From: Pirellulaceae bacterium
Lineage (GTDB): Bacteria > Planctomycetota > Planctomycetia > Pirellulales > Pirellulaceae
Assembly (NCBI GenBank): GCA_023382975.1
Contig: JAHDXO010000023.1
Coordinates: forward strand, 62,001 to 126,000
DNA length: 64,000 nucleotides
Direction of reading: 5' to 3'
Shown here: piece after piece, positions 1 to 7,299 of the stretch
Position numbering within the stretch: position 1 is the stretch's first letter
How the letters are laid out: each line of letters opens with the position of its first letter
The notes under the pieces: model-generated
Databases searched by the model: none
Seen by the model: the letters and a program-made list of their open reading frames with translations, nothing else
What the model was told of the DNA's origin: nothing
Made by a program: the position numbers and the translations under genes

Positions 1-2
1 GG

Positions 3-1679
3 CTAGCAGACGTCGCGGACACGCTGGGCGAGTTCTTCGAGAATCTAAGCAAGTATCCTGGCCTCGGGTTTCTCGGACCGCTGGGAGATTGGGTGGGTAG
101 TTGGGCCGATGCCTACTCGCTGTACCAGCAGAAGATCGAGTGGAAGAAGCAAGGGTTGACGACAAGCAAGGACAAGGCCGCCGAGTTGTTCGGAATGGTC
201 AAGCCGGACGGGAGCGATTCGGACGAAGCATCCCCGGAGCCAGACGCTGCCGACCAGTTGCCCGCTTCGGACGACTCGCCGCAGACCGATCGCGATGGCA
301 CCGCGGCAAGCTCCGAGGCTGGTCCGGGAGGTTCGCGACCGGCGGGGCCACGACAAGCCGCTCCGCAACGGGCGAATCTCAGCGGCACCATCGTTTTCGA
401 TTCGACGACGGTGGTCGACCAGAAACCACCCGACGAAGCAATGATTGGACGAGCCGCGGGCGGTCCACCGCGACCGGCGACGGACAAGCCGGCTTACTAC
501 GGGACGCTCGATGGCCCAGGGCAGTCCATTTCGGGAACCGTCAATCTGGCGCCCAATCTGGCGCCGCCCGACTACTCGACGTCCGCGTCTCGGGGAACTA
601 GCCCAGTGCGCCCGCAGCCGCCAATGCGTTCGGTGCCGGCGGCTGTCGAGCCACCGAGCTACGACGAACCGTCTGGATACGCACCGCCGACCGACTTCCG
701 AGAGCCGCGCGGGCAAGAGGCCCCGTACGAACCTCGGGGCGGCGATTCGATGCGCCCGTCCGTCGCGCCTTCCGCAGCTCCGGTCGCGCGGTGGGAAGCC
801 GCGGCGCCGGCCCCGATGACGGAGGAGGAAGCCGCGGTCGCCTGGTCGATCCGACAGGCGAGTTCGTCACTGGTGGAAGAGGATCAGCCGCCTTTGCTTC
901 CCGTGGCGGAGCGCGAGGAGCAACTGGCCCGCCTGGACTATTTCAGTTATCGCTTGCGAGAAGCTCGCGAACCACTGTGCGGACTCAATGGCGTACTGAT
1001 CCTGATCCCGCTGGCCATGCTGCGCGAAGGCACACGCGAGCATTTCGAATTGCCCCGGGCGATCCAGGGGGATCTGCTCACGCTGCAAGACAGTCTCGGG
1101 TTGCGTTTTCCCGTCTGTACGATGCTGGTTGGGCTGGAGGAGCATCGCGGGTTCGAGGAGCTTGTGCGGCGGATCGGTCCCCAACGGGCTCGGACTCAGC
1201 GTCTGGGGCACCGCTTCGATGTCCGACTGAACGCGATTCCCACTCAGTTGGCGGCCTTGTGCGTAAGATTGACCGGCGTCTTCGAGGACTGGGTGTATGC
1301 GATCTTCCGCGAGCACGGCTCGATCGCCCGCCCCGGCAATTCCCATCTGTTCGGCCTGTTATGCCAGGTCCGCACGGATCTGCAGTCGCGTCTGTTGCGC
1401 ATTTTGTCGGGTGGTTTCGGACGCGACCGTCAGGAAGTGCCCGGCGAGTTGCCACTCGGGTTCAGCGGCTGCTACTTCGCCGCGACGGGGCGCAGCGAGG
1501 ACCGACGGGCCTTCGTGCGCGGCGTGTTCGACAAGTTGACGGAAGAGCAGAGTCAGGTCGAATGGCTTCCCGAATCGCGTGCGGCGGCGCGGCGTTACCG
1601 GCGACTGGGCTGGGCGGGCCTGTGCGTAGCTGCCGGCTTTCTTGGCTGGCTGGCCTTCGCCGTGGCGACGGGGACTTAG
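3..1679 (+). CDS. Type VI secretion TssM/IcmF-like protein, 5' end outside window
   Basis: The frame is open from the first bases, so the gene begins before the window; 558 residues are visible, and the GTG at 93 is only an internal candidate. About 230 residues of Pro/Ser/Ala/Asp-rich, low-complexity linker are followed by a folded domain at roughly residues 275-510. That domain contains LNGVLILIPLAML and FPVCTMLVGLEEHRGFEEL, which resemble the cytoplasmic IcmF/TssM segments around 'INGVIV' and 'PVYVVFTKCD'. A hydrophobic helix near the C-terminus (GLCVAAGFLGWLAFAV) would anchor it in the inner membrane. TssM normally forms the membrane complex that docks the T6SS baseplate. TssK and a PAAR protein follow on the same strand, which supports the assignment. 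The fragment lacks the large periplasmic half of classical TssM, so it may be a divergent or split planctomycete version. Confidence 0.65.
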   Translation, partial: LADVADTLGEFFENLSKYPGLGFLGPLGDWVGSWADAYSLYQQKIEWKKQGLTTSKDKAAELFGMVKPDGSDSDEASPEPDAADQLPASDDSPQTDRDGTAASSEAGPGGSRPAGPRQAAPQRANLSGTIVFDSTTVVDQKPPDEAMIGRAAGGPPRPATDKPAYYGTLDGPGQSISGTVNLAPNLAPPDYSTSASRGTSPVRPQPPMRSVPAAVEPPSYDEPSGYAPPTDFREPRGQEAPYEPRGGDSMRPSVAPSAAPVARWEAAAPAPMTEEEAAVAWSIRQASSSLVEEDQPPLLPVAEREEQLARLDYFSYRLREAREPLCGLNGVLILIPLAMLREGTREHFELPRAIQGDLLTLQDSLGLRFPVCTMLVGLEEHRGFEELVRRIGPQRARTQRLGHRFDVRLNAIPTQLAALCVRLTGVFEDWVYAIFREHGSIARPGNSHLFGLLCQVRTDLQSRLLRILSGGFGRDRQEVPGELPLGFSGCYFAATGRSEDRRAFVRGVFDKLTEEQSQVEWLPESRAAARRYRRLGWAGLCVAAGFLGWLAFAVATGT

Positions 1680-1828
1680 CGAGACGGAACCACATCGAGG
1701 TCCTGCCCGATTGTGTCTTCTGGCGGGAAATACGAGAATTGGGTCCGCGCGGGACGTCGGAGCCAGGCGGTTGATCCCTGCGGATCGGCGAGCATCACGA
1801 AACGAGGACCATCAAGAGACGAGCTGCC

Positions 1829-3316
1829 ATGCAACATCTACCGGTCGACTGGTACGAAGGACTGTTCCTGCGTCCGCACCATTTCCAGGCACTGGAGCGG
1901 CACTGGACGGAATTGCGACGCACTTCGCACCAATGGGATTTCCCGTTCTACTACGGGTTGAAAGCCCTGGAGTTCAGTCCCGAGGCGTTGGCGGATTATC
2001 AGTTCGAAGTTCGGCGACTCCACGCACGGATGCGCGACGGCACGATCGTCGCTTTCGGCGTCGGCGACGAACCGGACCGCCTCGACCTGCGCGACGCCAT
2101 CCAGCAAGCCGAAGCGGTCGAGCAGCACCGGATGGGAGTCGGTCTGCAAACGGCTTTCGAGTCGCAGGCCAAAGTGCGAGTCTATCTGGCCGTGCCGCGT
2201 ACCAAACTGGGGCGCCCGAATGTTCAGACCGATTCGGCCGACACCTCCGCACGGTATCTTCGTACGATGGCCAACATCCAGGACGAAAACCGCAGCGGCC
2301 ACGAGCAGCCGCTGCAATTCCGACGGCTGAACGCGCAATTGATGCTGTCCACCCAGGATTTGAGCGGCTACGAGACCTTGCCCATCGCCCAGATCCAGCG
2401 CGCCGGCGGCGATGTCCGGGCGCGGCCGGCGATCGACCCGGAGTACGTTCCTCCGGTGATCTCGATCGAAGCTTGGCCGGGGCTCGGCCGGGACATCGTG
2501 CGATCCGTTTACGACATGATCGGACAGAAGATCGACGTGCTCAGCCAACAGGTCCGCGAACGCAGCATCGGGTTCGCCGCCACCGACGCCAGCGATCTGA
2601 ACCGCATGATGATGCTGGTCGAACTGAACGGCGCCCACGCCACGCTGGGCGGCATCGCCTTCTGCGGTGGCATCCACCCGCTGAACGCCTATCTGGAATT
2701 GTGCCAGATCGCCGGGCGGCTGGCGATCTTCGGCGACCAGCGGCGTTCGGAGGATATCCCCACCTACGATCACGAAGACCTGGGAACGATCTTTCGACGG
2801 GTTCGCGATCTGATCGAAGCGCTGATCCACGGCGTTCGCGAGTACGAGTACGAACAGAGGTTCTTCGTCGGCGTCGGACTGGGCATGCAAGCGGCGCTCG
2901 ACCCCACTTGGTTCCATGCCGACTGGAAATGGTACATCGGCGTGAACAAGGGCGAGCTGACCGAGCAGGAGTGCCGGGAGCTGCTCCAACCCGGCGAATT
3001 GGACTGGAAACTCGGCAGCAGCCGCCAGGTCGAGATTCTGTTCAAGCGGCGGGCGGAAGGGCTGCAACTGCGGCCCGTGGGCCGAGTCGTCCGCGCCTTG
3101 CCGAACCGCCCGGATTGGATCTACTACGAATTGGATAAACGAGAGGGCGCCGCGTGGCGCGACGTGCAGGAGACGCAGACGCTGGCCATGCGGTTCAAGG
3201 ATTCGCTGATTGTCAATCGCGACCGGTTCCAAGGCACGCGGACGGTGGTGGTGCAGACTCGCACCGGCAACGTGGAGCTTCAATTCGCCATGTTCGCGGT
3301 GCCATCGCGAGCGTGA
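1829..3316 (+). CDS. tssK: Type VI secretion baseplate protein TssK
   Basis: This 495-residue protein has the full length of the TssK/VasE/ImpJ family. It opens with WYEGLFLRPHHFQALERHW, matching the family's N-terminal 'W.EGLFL.PQHFQ' signature almost residue for residue. The middle and C-terminal parts have typical TssK texture, including ELNGAHATLGGIAFCGGIHP and the late FKRRAEGLQLRPVGR. TssK is a trimeric baseplate subunit that links the TssEFG wedges to the TssJLM membrane complex. The ATG lies 149 bases after the upstream TssM-like gene, and no better in-frame start precedes the conserved N-terminus. Its position between TssM-like and PAAR genes indicates the distal end of a T6SS operon whose remainder lies left of the window. 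Confidence 0.93.
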   Translation: MQHLPVDWYEGLFLRPHHFQALERHWTELRRTSHQWDFPFYYGLKALEFSPEALADYQFEVRRLHARMRDGTIVAFGVGDEPDRLDLRDAIQQAEAVEQHRMGVGLQTAFESQAKVRVYLAVPRTKLGRPNVQTDSADTSARYLRTMANIQDENRSGHEQPLQFRRLNAQLMLSTQDLSGYETLPIAQIQRAGGDVRARPAIDPEYVPPVISIEAWPGLGRDIVRSVYDMIGQKIDVLSQQVRERSIGFAATDASDLNRMMMLVELNGAHATLGGIAFCGGIHPLNAYLELCQIAGRLAIFGDQRRSEDIPTYDHEDLGTIFRRVRDLIEALIHGVREYEYEQRFFVGVGLGMQAALDPTWFHADWKWYIGVNKGELTEQECRELLQPGELDWKLGSSRQVEILFKRRAEGLQLRPVGRVVRALPNRPDWIYYELDKREGAAWRDVQETQTLAMRFKDSLIVNRDRFQGTRTVVVQTRTGNVELQFAMFAVPSRA

Positions 3317-3412
3317 CCGTCGGAGAACGGAGCTGGCTCCGGGGAGTGCCGGTGGGTTCCGAGCGCCGATCGGAGCCGAATTGGTTCGGACATTTTCAAG
3401 AAGACGTGGCGT

Positions 3413-3435
3413 CGCGTTCGGCGCCCGCGAGCCAC
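3413..3435. repeat. Hairpin repeat family C, copy 1
   Basis: Palindromic element with the loop core TTCGGCGC flanked by TCGCG and CGCGA arms, lying between tssK and the PAAR gene. The same loop occurs at 12089-12116 (opposite strand) and 36293-36320 with different but still complementary stem bases. It is a REP-like hairpin. Confidence 0.7.
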
Positions 3436-3475
3436 CTTGGTTGCGGCCGAAGGCCGCGTTGGGAAGGAGCAACCG

Positions 3476-3862
3476 ATGGGTAATCCCGCCGCGCGACTGG
3501 GCGACATGGTGTTGCAGGACGGCCCCCACTGCCACGCGCCCATTCATCCCGCCGCTCCGACACCTACGCCTTCGGCACATCCCGCCGTGCCGCTGGCGAT
3601 CGTCACGGGCCAGGCGAATGTCCTGATCGGCGGCGCGCCCGCGGCCCGCGTCTCGGACACGACCGCGATTTGTTCGCTGCCGTCGTGCGTTCCGGCCGGA
3701 CCGGGAATGGTCAGCAAGGGATCGGGCACCGTGATGATTGGCGGTCTGCCAGCGGCTCGCGCCAACGACTTGACCGCGCACTCCACCTGCGTGGCGCCGA
3801 TCCCCATGCCGACAGGCAAGGTCCAACCACCCTGCTGCCCGACTGTGATGATCGGGGGCTGA
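3476..3862 (+). CDS. PAAR-domain T6SS tip protein
   Basis: This 128-residue protein starts at an ATG preceded by a strong GGAAGGAG. It contains three repeats of the PAAR signature: NPAARLGD near the N-terminus, APAARVSD in the middle and LPAARAND toward the end, each followed by Gly/Ser turns and His/Cys-containing loops. PAAR proteins fold into a small cone that sharpens the VgrG spike and often carries effectors. This one has no C-terminal effector extension, so it would be a structural tip or an adaptor for a separate effector. It sits downstream of tssK, and the next gene starts 3 bases after its stop. The two are therefore probably co-transcribed and translationally linked. Confidence 0.93.
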   Translation: MGNPAARLGDMVLQDGPHCHAPIHPAAPTPTPSAHPAVPLAIVTGQANVLIGGAPAARVSDTTAICSLPSCVPAGPGMVSKGSGTVMIGGLPAARANDLTAHSTCVAPIPMPTGKVQPPCCPTVMIGG

Positions 3863-3865
3863 ACC

Positions 3866-4948
3866 GTGCGGCGACTTCATTTCGAAACGCTCGGCCCAAT
3901 CTGTCCCGTGTGCCGCGCGCGCGAAGACCGAGAATCGCCGCTGGTCATCGGCCCGGTGGCTCGCGAGGCCGACGGGCACATCATCGAAGCGGTTTTGCAT
4001 TGCAGCCACGCGTCGTGCCAGCGAGAGTACCCCGTTCTGGACGGCGTCCCGATGATCATTGCCGACCTGCGTCGGTACGTGTCGGACAACCTGTTGGCCA
4101 TCGCCGGCCGGCGGGACACAAGCGAGTTGGTGGAGAGTCTGTTAGGCGACTGCTGCGGCCCAGGTTCAACTTTCGACCAACTGCGCCAGCATCTGAGCTA
4201 CTACACCTGGGACCACTACGCAGATCTCGATCCCGAGGAACCCGCTGGCCCGAGTCCGCCGGGCTCGATGCTCCGCTGCCTGGACGCCGGTTGGCGGTTG
4301 GCTCAACCGTTTCCAACCGGCCCCGTCTTGGACGTCGGCTGTTCGGTGGGCCGCGGTACGTTGGCGATGGCCGAGCGCGGGCAAGGGTTGGTCTTGGGGA
4401 TCGATCTGAACTTCTCGATGCTCCGCCTGGCAGGCGAAGTTCTTCGAACGGGCAAGGTCAGCTATCCGCGACGGCGCGTCGGCGTGGTCTACGACCGCCG
4501 CGAGTTCCCGGCACGCTTCCCCAACTCGGAAAAGGTGGATTTCTGGGCCTGCGACGCCGCCGCCTTGCCATTTCCGGCGGGCCGCTTCTCGCTGGCCGTC
4601 GGCATGAACGTCCTGGACTGCGCCGCCGATCCGGCGGGGCTGGTAAGCTCGATGGCCCGAGTTCTGCGCAGCGAGGGGAAACTTATGCTGACCTGTCCCT
4701 ACGACTGGTCGCCCGCTGCCACGCCGCTGGAATCCTGGCTGGGTGGACATTCCCAACGCTCGCCATCCGCCGGGGCCAGCGAACCGGTCCTCCGCGCGCT
4801 GCTGACCCCGAACGCCCACCCGGCTTCGCTCGGCGTGTTGGAACTGGTCGCCGAACAGGAGCATCTCCCTTGGCACGTCCGCCTGCACGACCGCAGCACG
4901 ATGAACTATCTGGTCCATCTGCTCGTGGCCCGCGCCGCTGCTCGGTAG
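3866..4948 (+). CDS. SAM-dependent methyltransferase with N-terminal Zn-ribbon
   Basis: This 360-residue protein starts at GTG 3 bases after the PAAR stop codon. The N-terminus resembles a Trm112-like zinc-binding module: CPVC at about residues 12-15, then HCSHASC and the characteristic YPVLDGVPMII. A class I methyltransferase domain follows from about residue 145, with motif I LDVGCSVGRGT and an acidic GIDLNF at the end of strand beta 2. A later segment, FWACDAAALPFPAGRFSLAVGMNVLDC, is typical of motifs II-III in small-molecule methyltransferases (Methyltransf_11). The substrate is unknown. Tight coupling to a PAAR gene suggests a role linked to secretion, for example modification of a cargo or component, but this is inference from neighbourhood only. 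Confidence 0.8.
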   Translation: MRRLHFETLGPICPVCRAREDRESPLVIGPVAREADGHIIEAVLHCSHASCQREYPVLDGVPMIIADLRRYVSDNLLAIAGRRDTSELVESLLGDCCGPGSTFDQLRQHLSYYTWDHYADLDPEEPAGPSPPGSMLRCLDAGWRLAQPFPTGPVLDVGCSVGRGTLAMAERGQGLVLGIDLNFSMLRLAGEVLRTGKVSYPRRRVGVVYDRREFPARFPNSEKVDFWACDAAALPFPAGRFSLAVGMNVLDCAADPAGLVSSMARVLRSEGKLMLTCPYDWSPAATPLESWLGGHSQRSPSAGASEPVLRALLTPNAHPASLGVLELVAEQEHLPWHVRLHDRSTMNYLVHLLVARAAAR

Positions 4949-4968
4949 GCGCCAAACAGATCGCGTAT

Positions 4969-5337
4969 CTAATACGTCGGAACCTCGTCGCCTCCATGAT
5001 CCGCCAGACGGGACGCCAAACGTTCGCGCAACCGTTGGAGCCGTTCATCGCCAATCTGCCCGATCGTTCCGCTGATCTCGCGCGAGTCGGCAGCGTACAA
5101 GTAACTTAGGCGGATGGCGGAGCTGCGATGGAGTCCCGAATCGTGAAAATCTGCGTCGGTGACAGCGATCAGTTCATCCCAATCCGGTGCCAGATCTCGC
5201 AACTGAGTGCTGATCCCGCAAATAAGGAGATTCTGAAATGCCCTCGGCAGAGTCGCAAGAACCAACGCAGGCCGCAACTTCGGCGCACCACCTGCAATCT
5301 GAGGGAGCGAAATGAGCACTACATCACCGGGGTTCAT
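4969..5337 (-). CDS. MazF/PemK-like toxin
   Basis: This 122-residue protein begins MNPGDVVLISLP and continues with KLRPALVLATLP. This is the canonical start of MazF/PemK endoribonucleases: 'GDVV.. P...G..K.RPALVL'. The middle part (LICGISTQLRD and SSAIRLSYLYA) fits the family's strands leading to 'S.a....l.tld'. The C-terminus, IGQIGDERLQRLRERL, matches the usual 'iG.l....l..i...l'. MazF toxins cleave mRNA at specific sequences and are neutralised by a cognate antitoxin. The ATG overlaps the antitoxin stop codon by four bases (ATGA at 5334-5337), the normal type II arrangement. An upstream in-frame extension is rejected because it would run into the antitoxin coding sequence. Confidence 0.82.
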   Translation of the reverse strand: MNPGDVVLISLPQIAGGAPKLRPALVLATLPRAFQNLLICGISTQLRDLAPDWDELIAVTDADFHDSGLHRSSAIRLSYLYAADSREISGTIGQIGDERLQRLRERLASRLADHGGDEVPTY

Positions 5338-5540
5338 TCTGCGAGCTTCCGCTCGACGTCCGCAAGGGAGTACTCCGGTTCGTCGCTGCCGTAGGCTCTT
5401 GCCAACTGCATTTGCCCGAACTGCTGCCACGCCTCGCTTTCATCTTGCAGACGCAGAAATTTCGCGAAATCGAGCAGTTGAACAAGGCGATGTTGCGGAA
5501 GTTCTTGAAGTACAACGTCGAGTGCTTCCCTGGTGGTCAC
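5334..5540 (-). CDS. Small antitoxin-like protein (DUF2281-type)
   Basis: This 68-residue protein lies immediately upstream of the MazF-like toxin and overlaps it by 4 bases. The sequence begins MTTREALDVVLQELPQHRL and continues LLDFAKFLRLQ, resembling the short helical DUF2281 proteins often paired with MazF or PIN toxins ('l...i..LP......v.dFv..L'). The C-terminal half is charged and probably disordered until bound to the toxin. By analogy it would neutralise the toxin and autoregulate the pair, though no operator was identified. Its identification as an antitoxin rests mainly on size, gene order and overlap. Confidence 0.75.
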   Translation of the reverse strand: MTTREALDVVLQELPQHRLVQLLDFAKFLRLQDESEAWQQFGQMQLARAYGSDEPEYSLADVERKLAE

Positions 5541-5708
5541 CGGAGTTGCTCCTGTTCAGAACACAATTTGTGATTGGGGAGGCCCAGAACGATTCCGTAG
5601 TTCCTTCCCCAAACGTTTATTCTAGCGACCAGACCGCCCATGCCCAGGGAAGCAACGTAGTAATGAGAAAAACCGGCGGCCGATTGTAACAGCCAAAACA
5701 TCGGCTGC

Positions 5709-6971
5709 CTAATCATTTGTTGCCGGTTCCTGGTCCTCACTTTCCGCAGCAGCCTGCGCGGCCACTTCGCGCAAACGCTGTGCCTCGGCTCGCACGGCGA
5801 TCTGCGGATCGGCCGCTGCTCCGATCGCCACTCGATCGTATTGCTCCTGGATTTCCGGCAGCGCGGACTCGCGAGCCAAAGCGATCACTTTCTGCACGTC
5901 CAGGTGCGGATTGCCCGGCGAGCTTTGATCGGTGACGGCTTGCACGGCGAACAGCGGAACCCACAGGAAATGCCCGGAGTAGCTCAGCGCCCGCCCGCCG
6001 ACGATCTTGCCCTCGGCATCCAGTTCCAGTTGGTAGCGTATCGACATCGACCGCGCCTGGTGGCCTCGACGCTCGCCCGTCTCCGCGTCCGTTTGGTTGA
6101 CTCGATCCGTGGTCGCGTACCAAGTGTAGTTGATCTTGGTGATTAGTTCTTTGAACTCGATGTCTCCGCGTCGTCCCGCGTCGCGGATCGAAGTGACTTG
6201 GTACTCGTAGATCGGATTGTTCCAGGCTTCGCGTCCCTTGGTCCGGTCGATGCCGACCGGATGCCCCGCCTGTCCGATGTAATTGGCCAGCGCCAAATGA
6301 AAGGTGCCCATGTTGGGACCGCCGTCGCGCGCGCTGGCGGGCGCGACGAACAAATAGCTGTCCTTTCTCGTGCGGTTATAGACGGCGCTAAGTAGTGCCT
6401 TGATCTCCGCAGGCTGAAAGACCACGCCTGGACGACCGCCAACCACCGCGGCATCGACCGGCCGCACCGGCTCCGGATGCCGGATCGTCGAAGCGGTGAA
6501 TCCACTGCAGTAGCCTTCCCAATGCTCGGCATCGTAGTACGTGTACGTCTGCGGACGTCCGAACAAGATCCCGCGTCGCACTCCCGTGCGCATCTTCCGC
6601 CGTCGGTCGTAGGATTCTGCAAGGCTCTGCCCGTTGTGGAAAGCCAGATCGTACTTGCCGAGCACCGTGCCCGTGGTGCTGCGAGCCGCCGCCAAACCGC
6701 CGCTACGCTCGGGATAGATGGCGGCGGAGTATGGGATTCTCCAGTTATCTACCGCGGCGGATGTCTTTAACTTGGCGAACTCCGTCTCGTACACCAGTTC
6801 CTGATCACGGAACAGATGATTGAACGCCGACTCTTGCTCCTCGCGCTCGCTGGGCGCCGATTCGCCCCCGACCATTCGCCTCGTCACGTTGCTCTCTGCG
6901 TGAATGTCCGTTGCGGACAACCCGATGGCCAACATCGCTCCGATTGGCAGCAAATTCCCGATGCGCGTCAT
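5709..6971 (-). CDS. Exported transglutaminase-elicitor-like protein
   Basis: This 420-residue protein starts at an ATG preceded by GGAG, and the first 25 residues form a signal peptide ending near IHAES. The central region has HWEGYCSGFT, with Cys at about residue 155, followed by HPEPVRPV and VVFQPAEIKALLSAVYN. Farther on are GTFHLALANYIG and REAWNNPIYEYQV. This order resembles the transglutaminase-elicitor family (PF16683; oomycete GP42 and bacterial relatives), where the Cys in a 'G.C.G.a' turn is catalytic and the His follows in 'G..H....'. Such enzymes cross-link or deamidate glutamine side chains. The assignment is from recalled motif pattern, not alignment. The catalytic Cys and His appear to be present. 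It is probably periplasmic or secreted. Confidence 0.55.
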   Translation of the reverse strand: MTRIGNLLPIGAMLAIGLSATDIHAESNVTRRMVGGESAPSEREEQESAFNHLFRDQELVYETEFAKLKTSAAVDNWRIPYSAAIYPERSGGLAAARSTTGTVLGKYDLAFHNGQSLAESYDRRRKMRTGVRRGILFGRPQTYTYYDAEHWEGYCSGFTASTIRHPEPVRPVDAAVVGGRPGVVFQPAEIKALLSAVYNRTRKDSYLFVAPASARDGGPNMGTFHLALANYIGQAGHPVGIDRTKGREAWNNPIYEYQVTSIRDAGRRGDIEFKELITKINYTWYATTDRVNQTDAETGERRGHQARSMSIRYQLELDAEGKIVGGRALSYSGHFLWVPLFAVQAVTDQSSPGNPHLDVQKVIALARESALPEIQEQYDRVAIGAAADPQIAVRAEAQRLREVAAQAAAESEDQEPATND

Positions 6972-7179
6972 GGCATGTACTCCGACATGTTTTCCGGCAG
7001 ATCGCCGGCTGGACCGACTGGAGGTTCCCCCCTCGGCGCTGAACATTCGAGCGCATCTCCATCGAGTGGAACCAGGTCACTGCCACGATTGTTACCCGGC
7101 GGCAGACGATTGTCAAACCGAGGCAATCGCTTTCGGCTTGACGTTCAATGATTCCGGAAGTGTCGGAGCGGACGCGGCA

Positions 7180-7299
7180 CTAACCCGGATTATTCACGAA
7201 GTGCTCCGCGGGGCCGTGGTACAGGCTGCCAGCCTGTATTTGGGGAACACAGGCAAGCTGCCTGTGCTACAACGCGCCCCCTTGAATAATTCGGGCTAA
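7180..7299. repeat. MITE-like palindromic element, copy 1
   Basis: Element of about 120 bp bounded by imperfect terminal inverted repeats: TAACCCGGATTATTCA on the left, and TTAGCCCGAATTATTCA when the right end is read on the other strand. Inside are two hairpins, ACAGGCTGCCAGCCTGT and CACAGGCAAGCTGCCTGTG. An 84-base core (7193-7276) recurs without mismatch on the opposite strand at 24239-24322. The right terminal repeat supplies the stop codon of the glycosidase gene at 7296. No transposase is encoded. Confidence 0.85.

Noticed and set aside
1838-4009. 723-codon open frame on the minus strand opposite tssK and the PAAR gene
   Set aside because: It is antisense to two clearly recognised genes, has no family-like motifs, and reflects high third-position GC on the coding strand.
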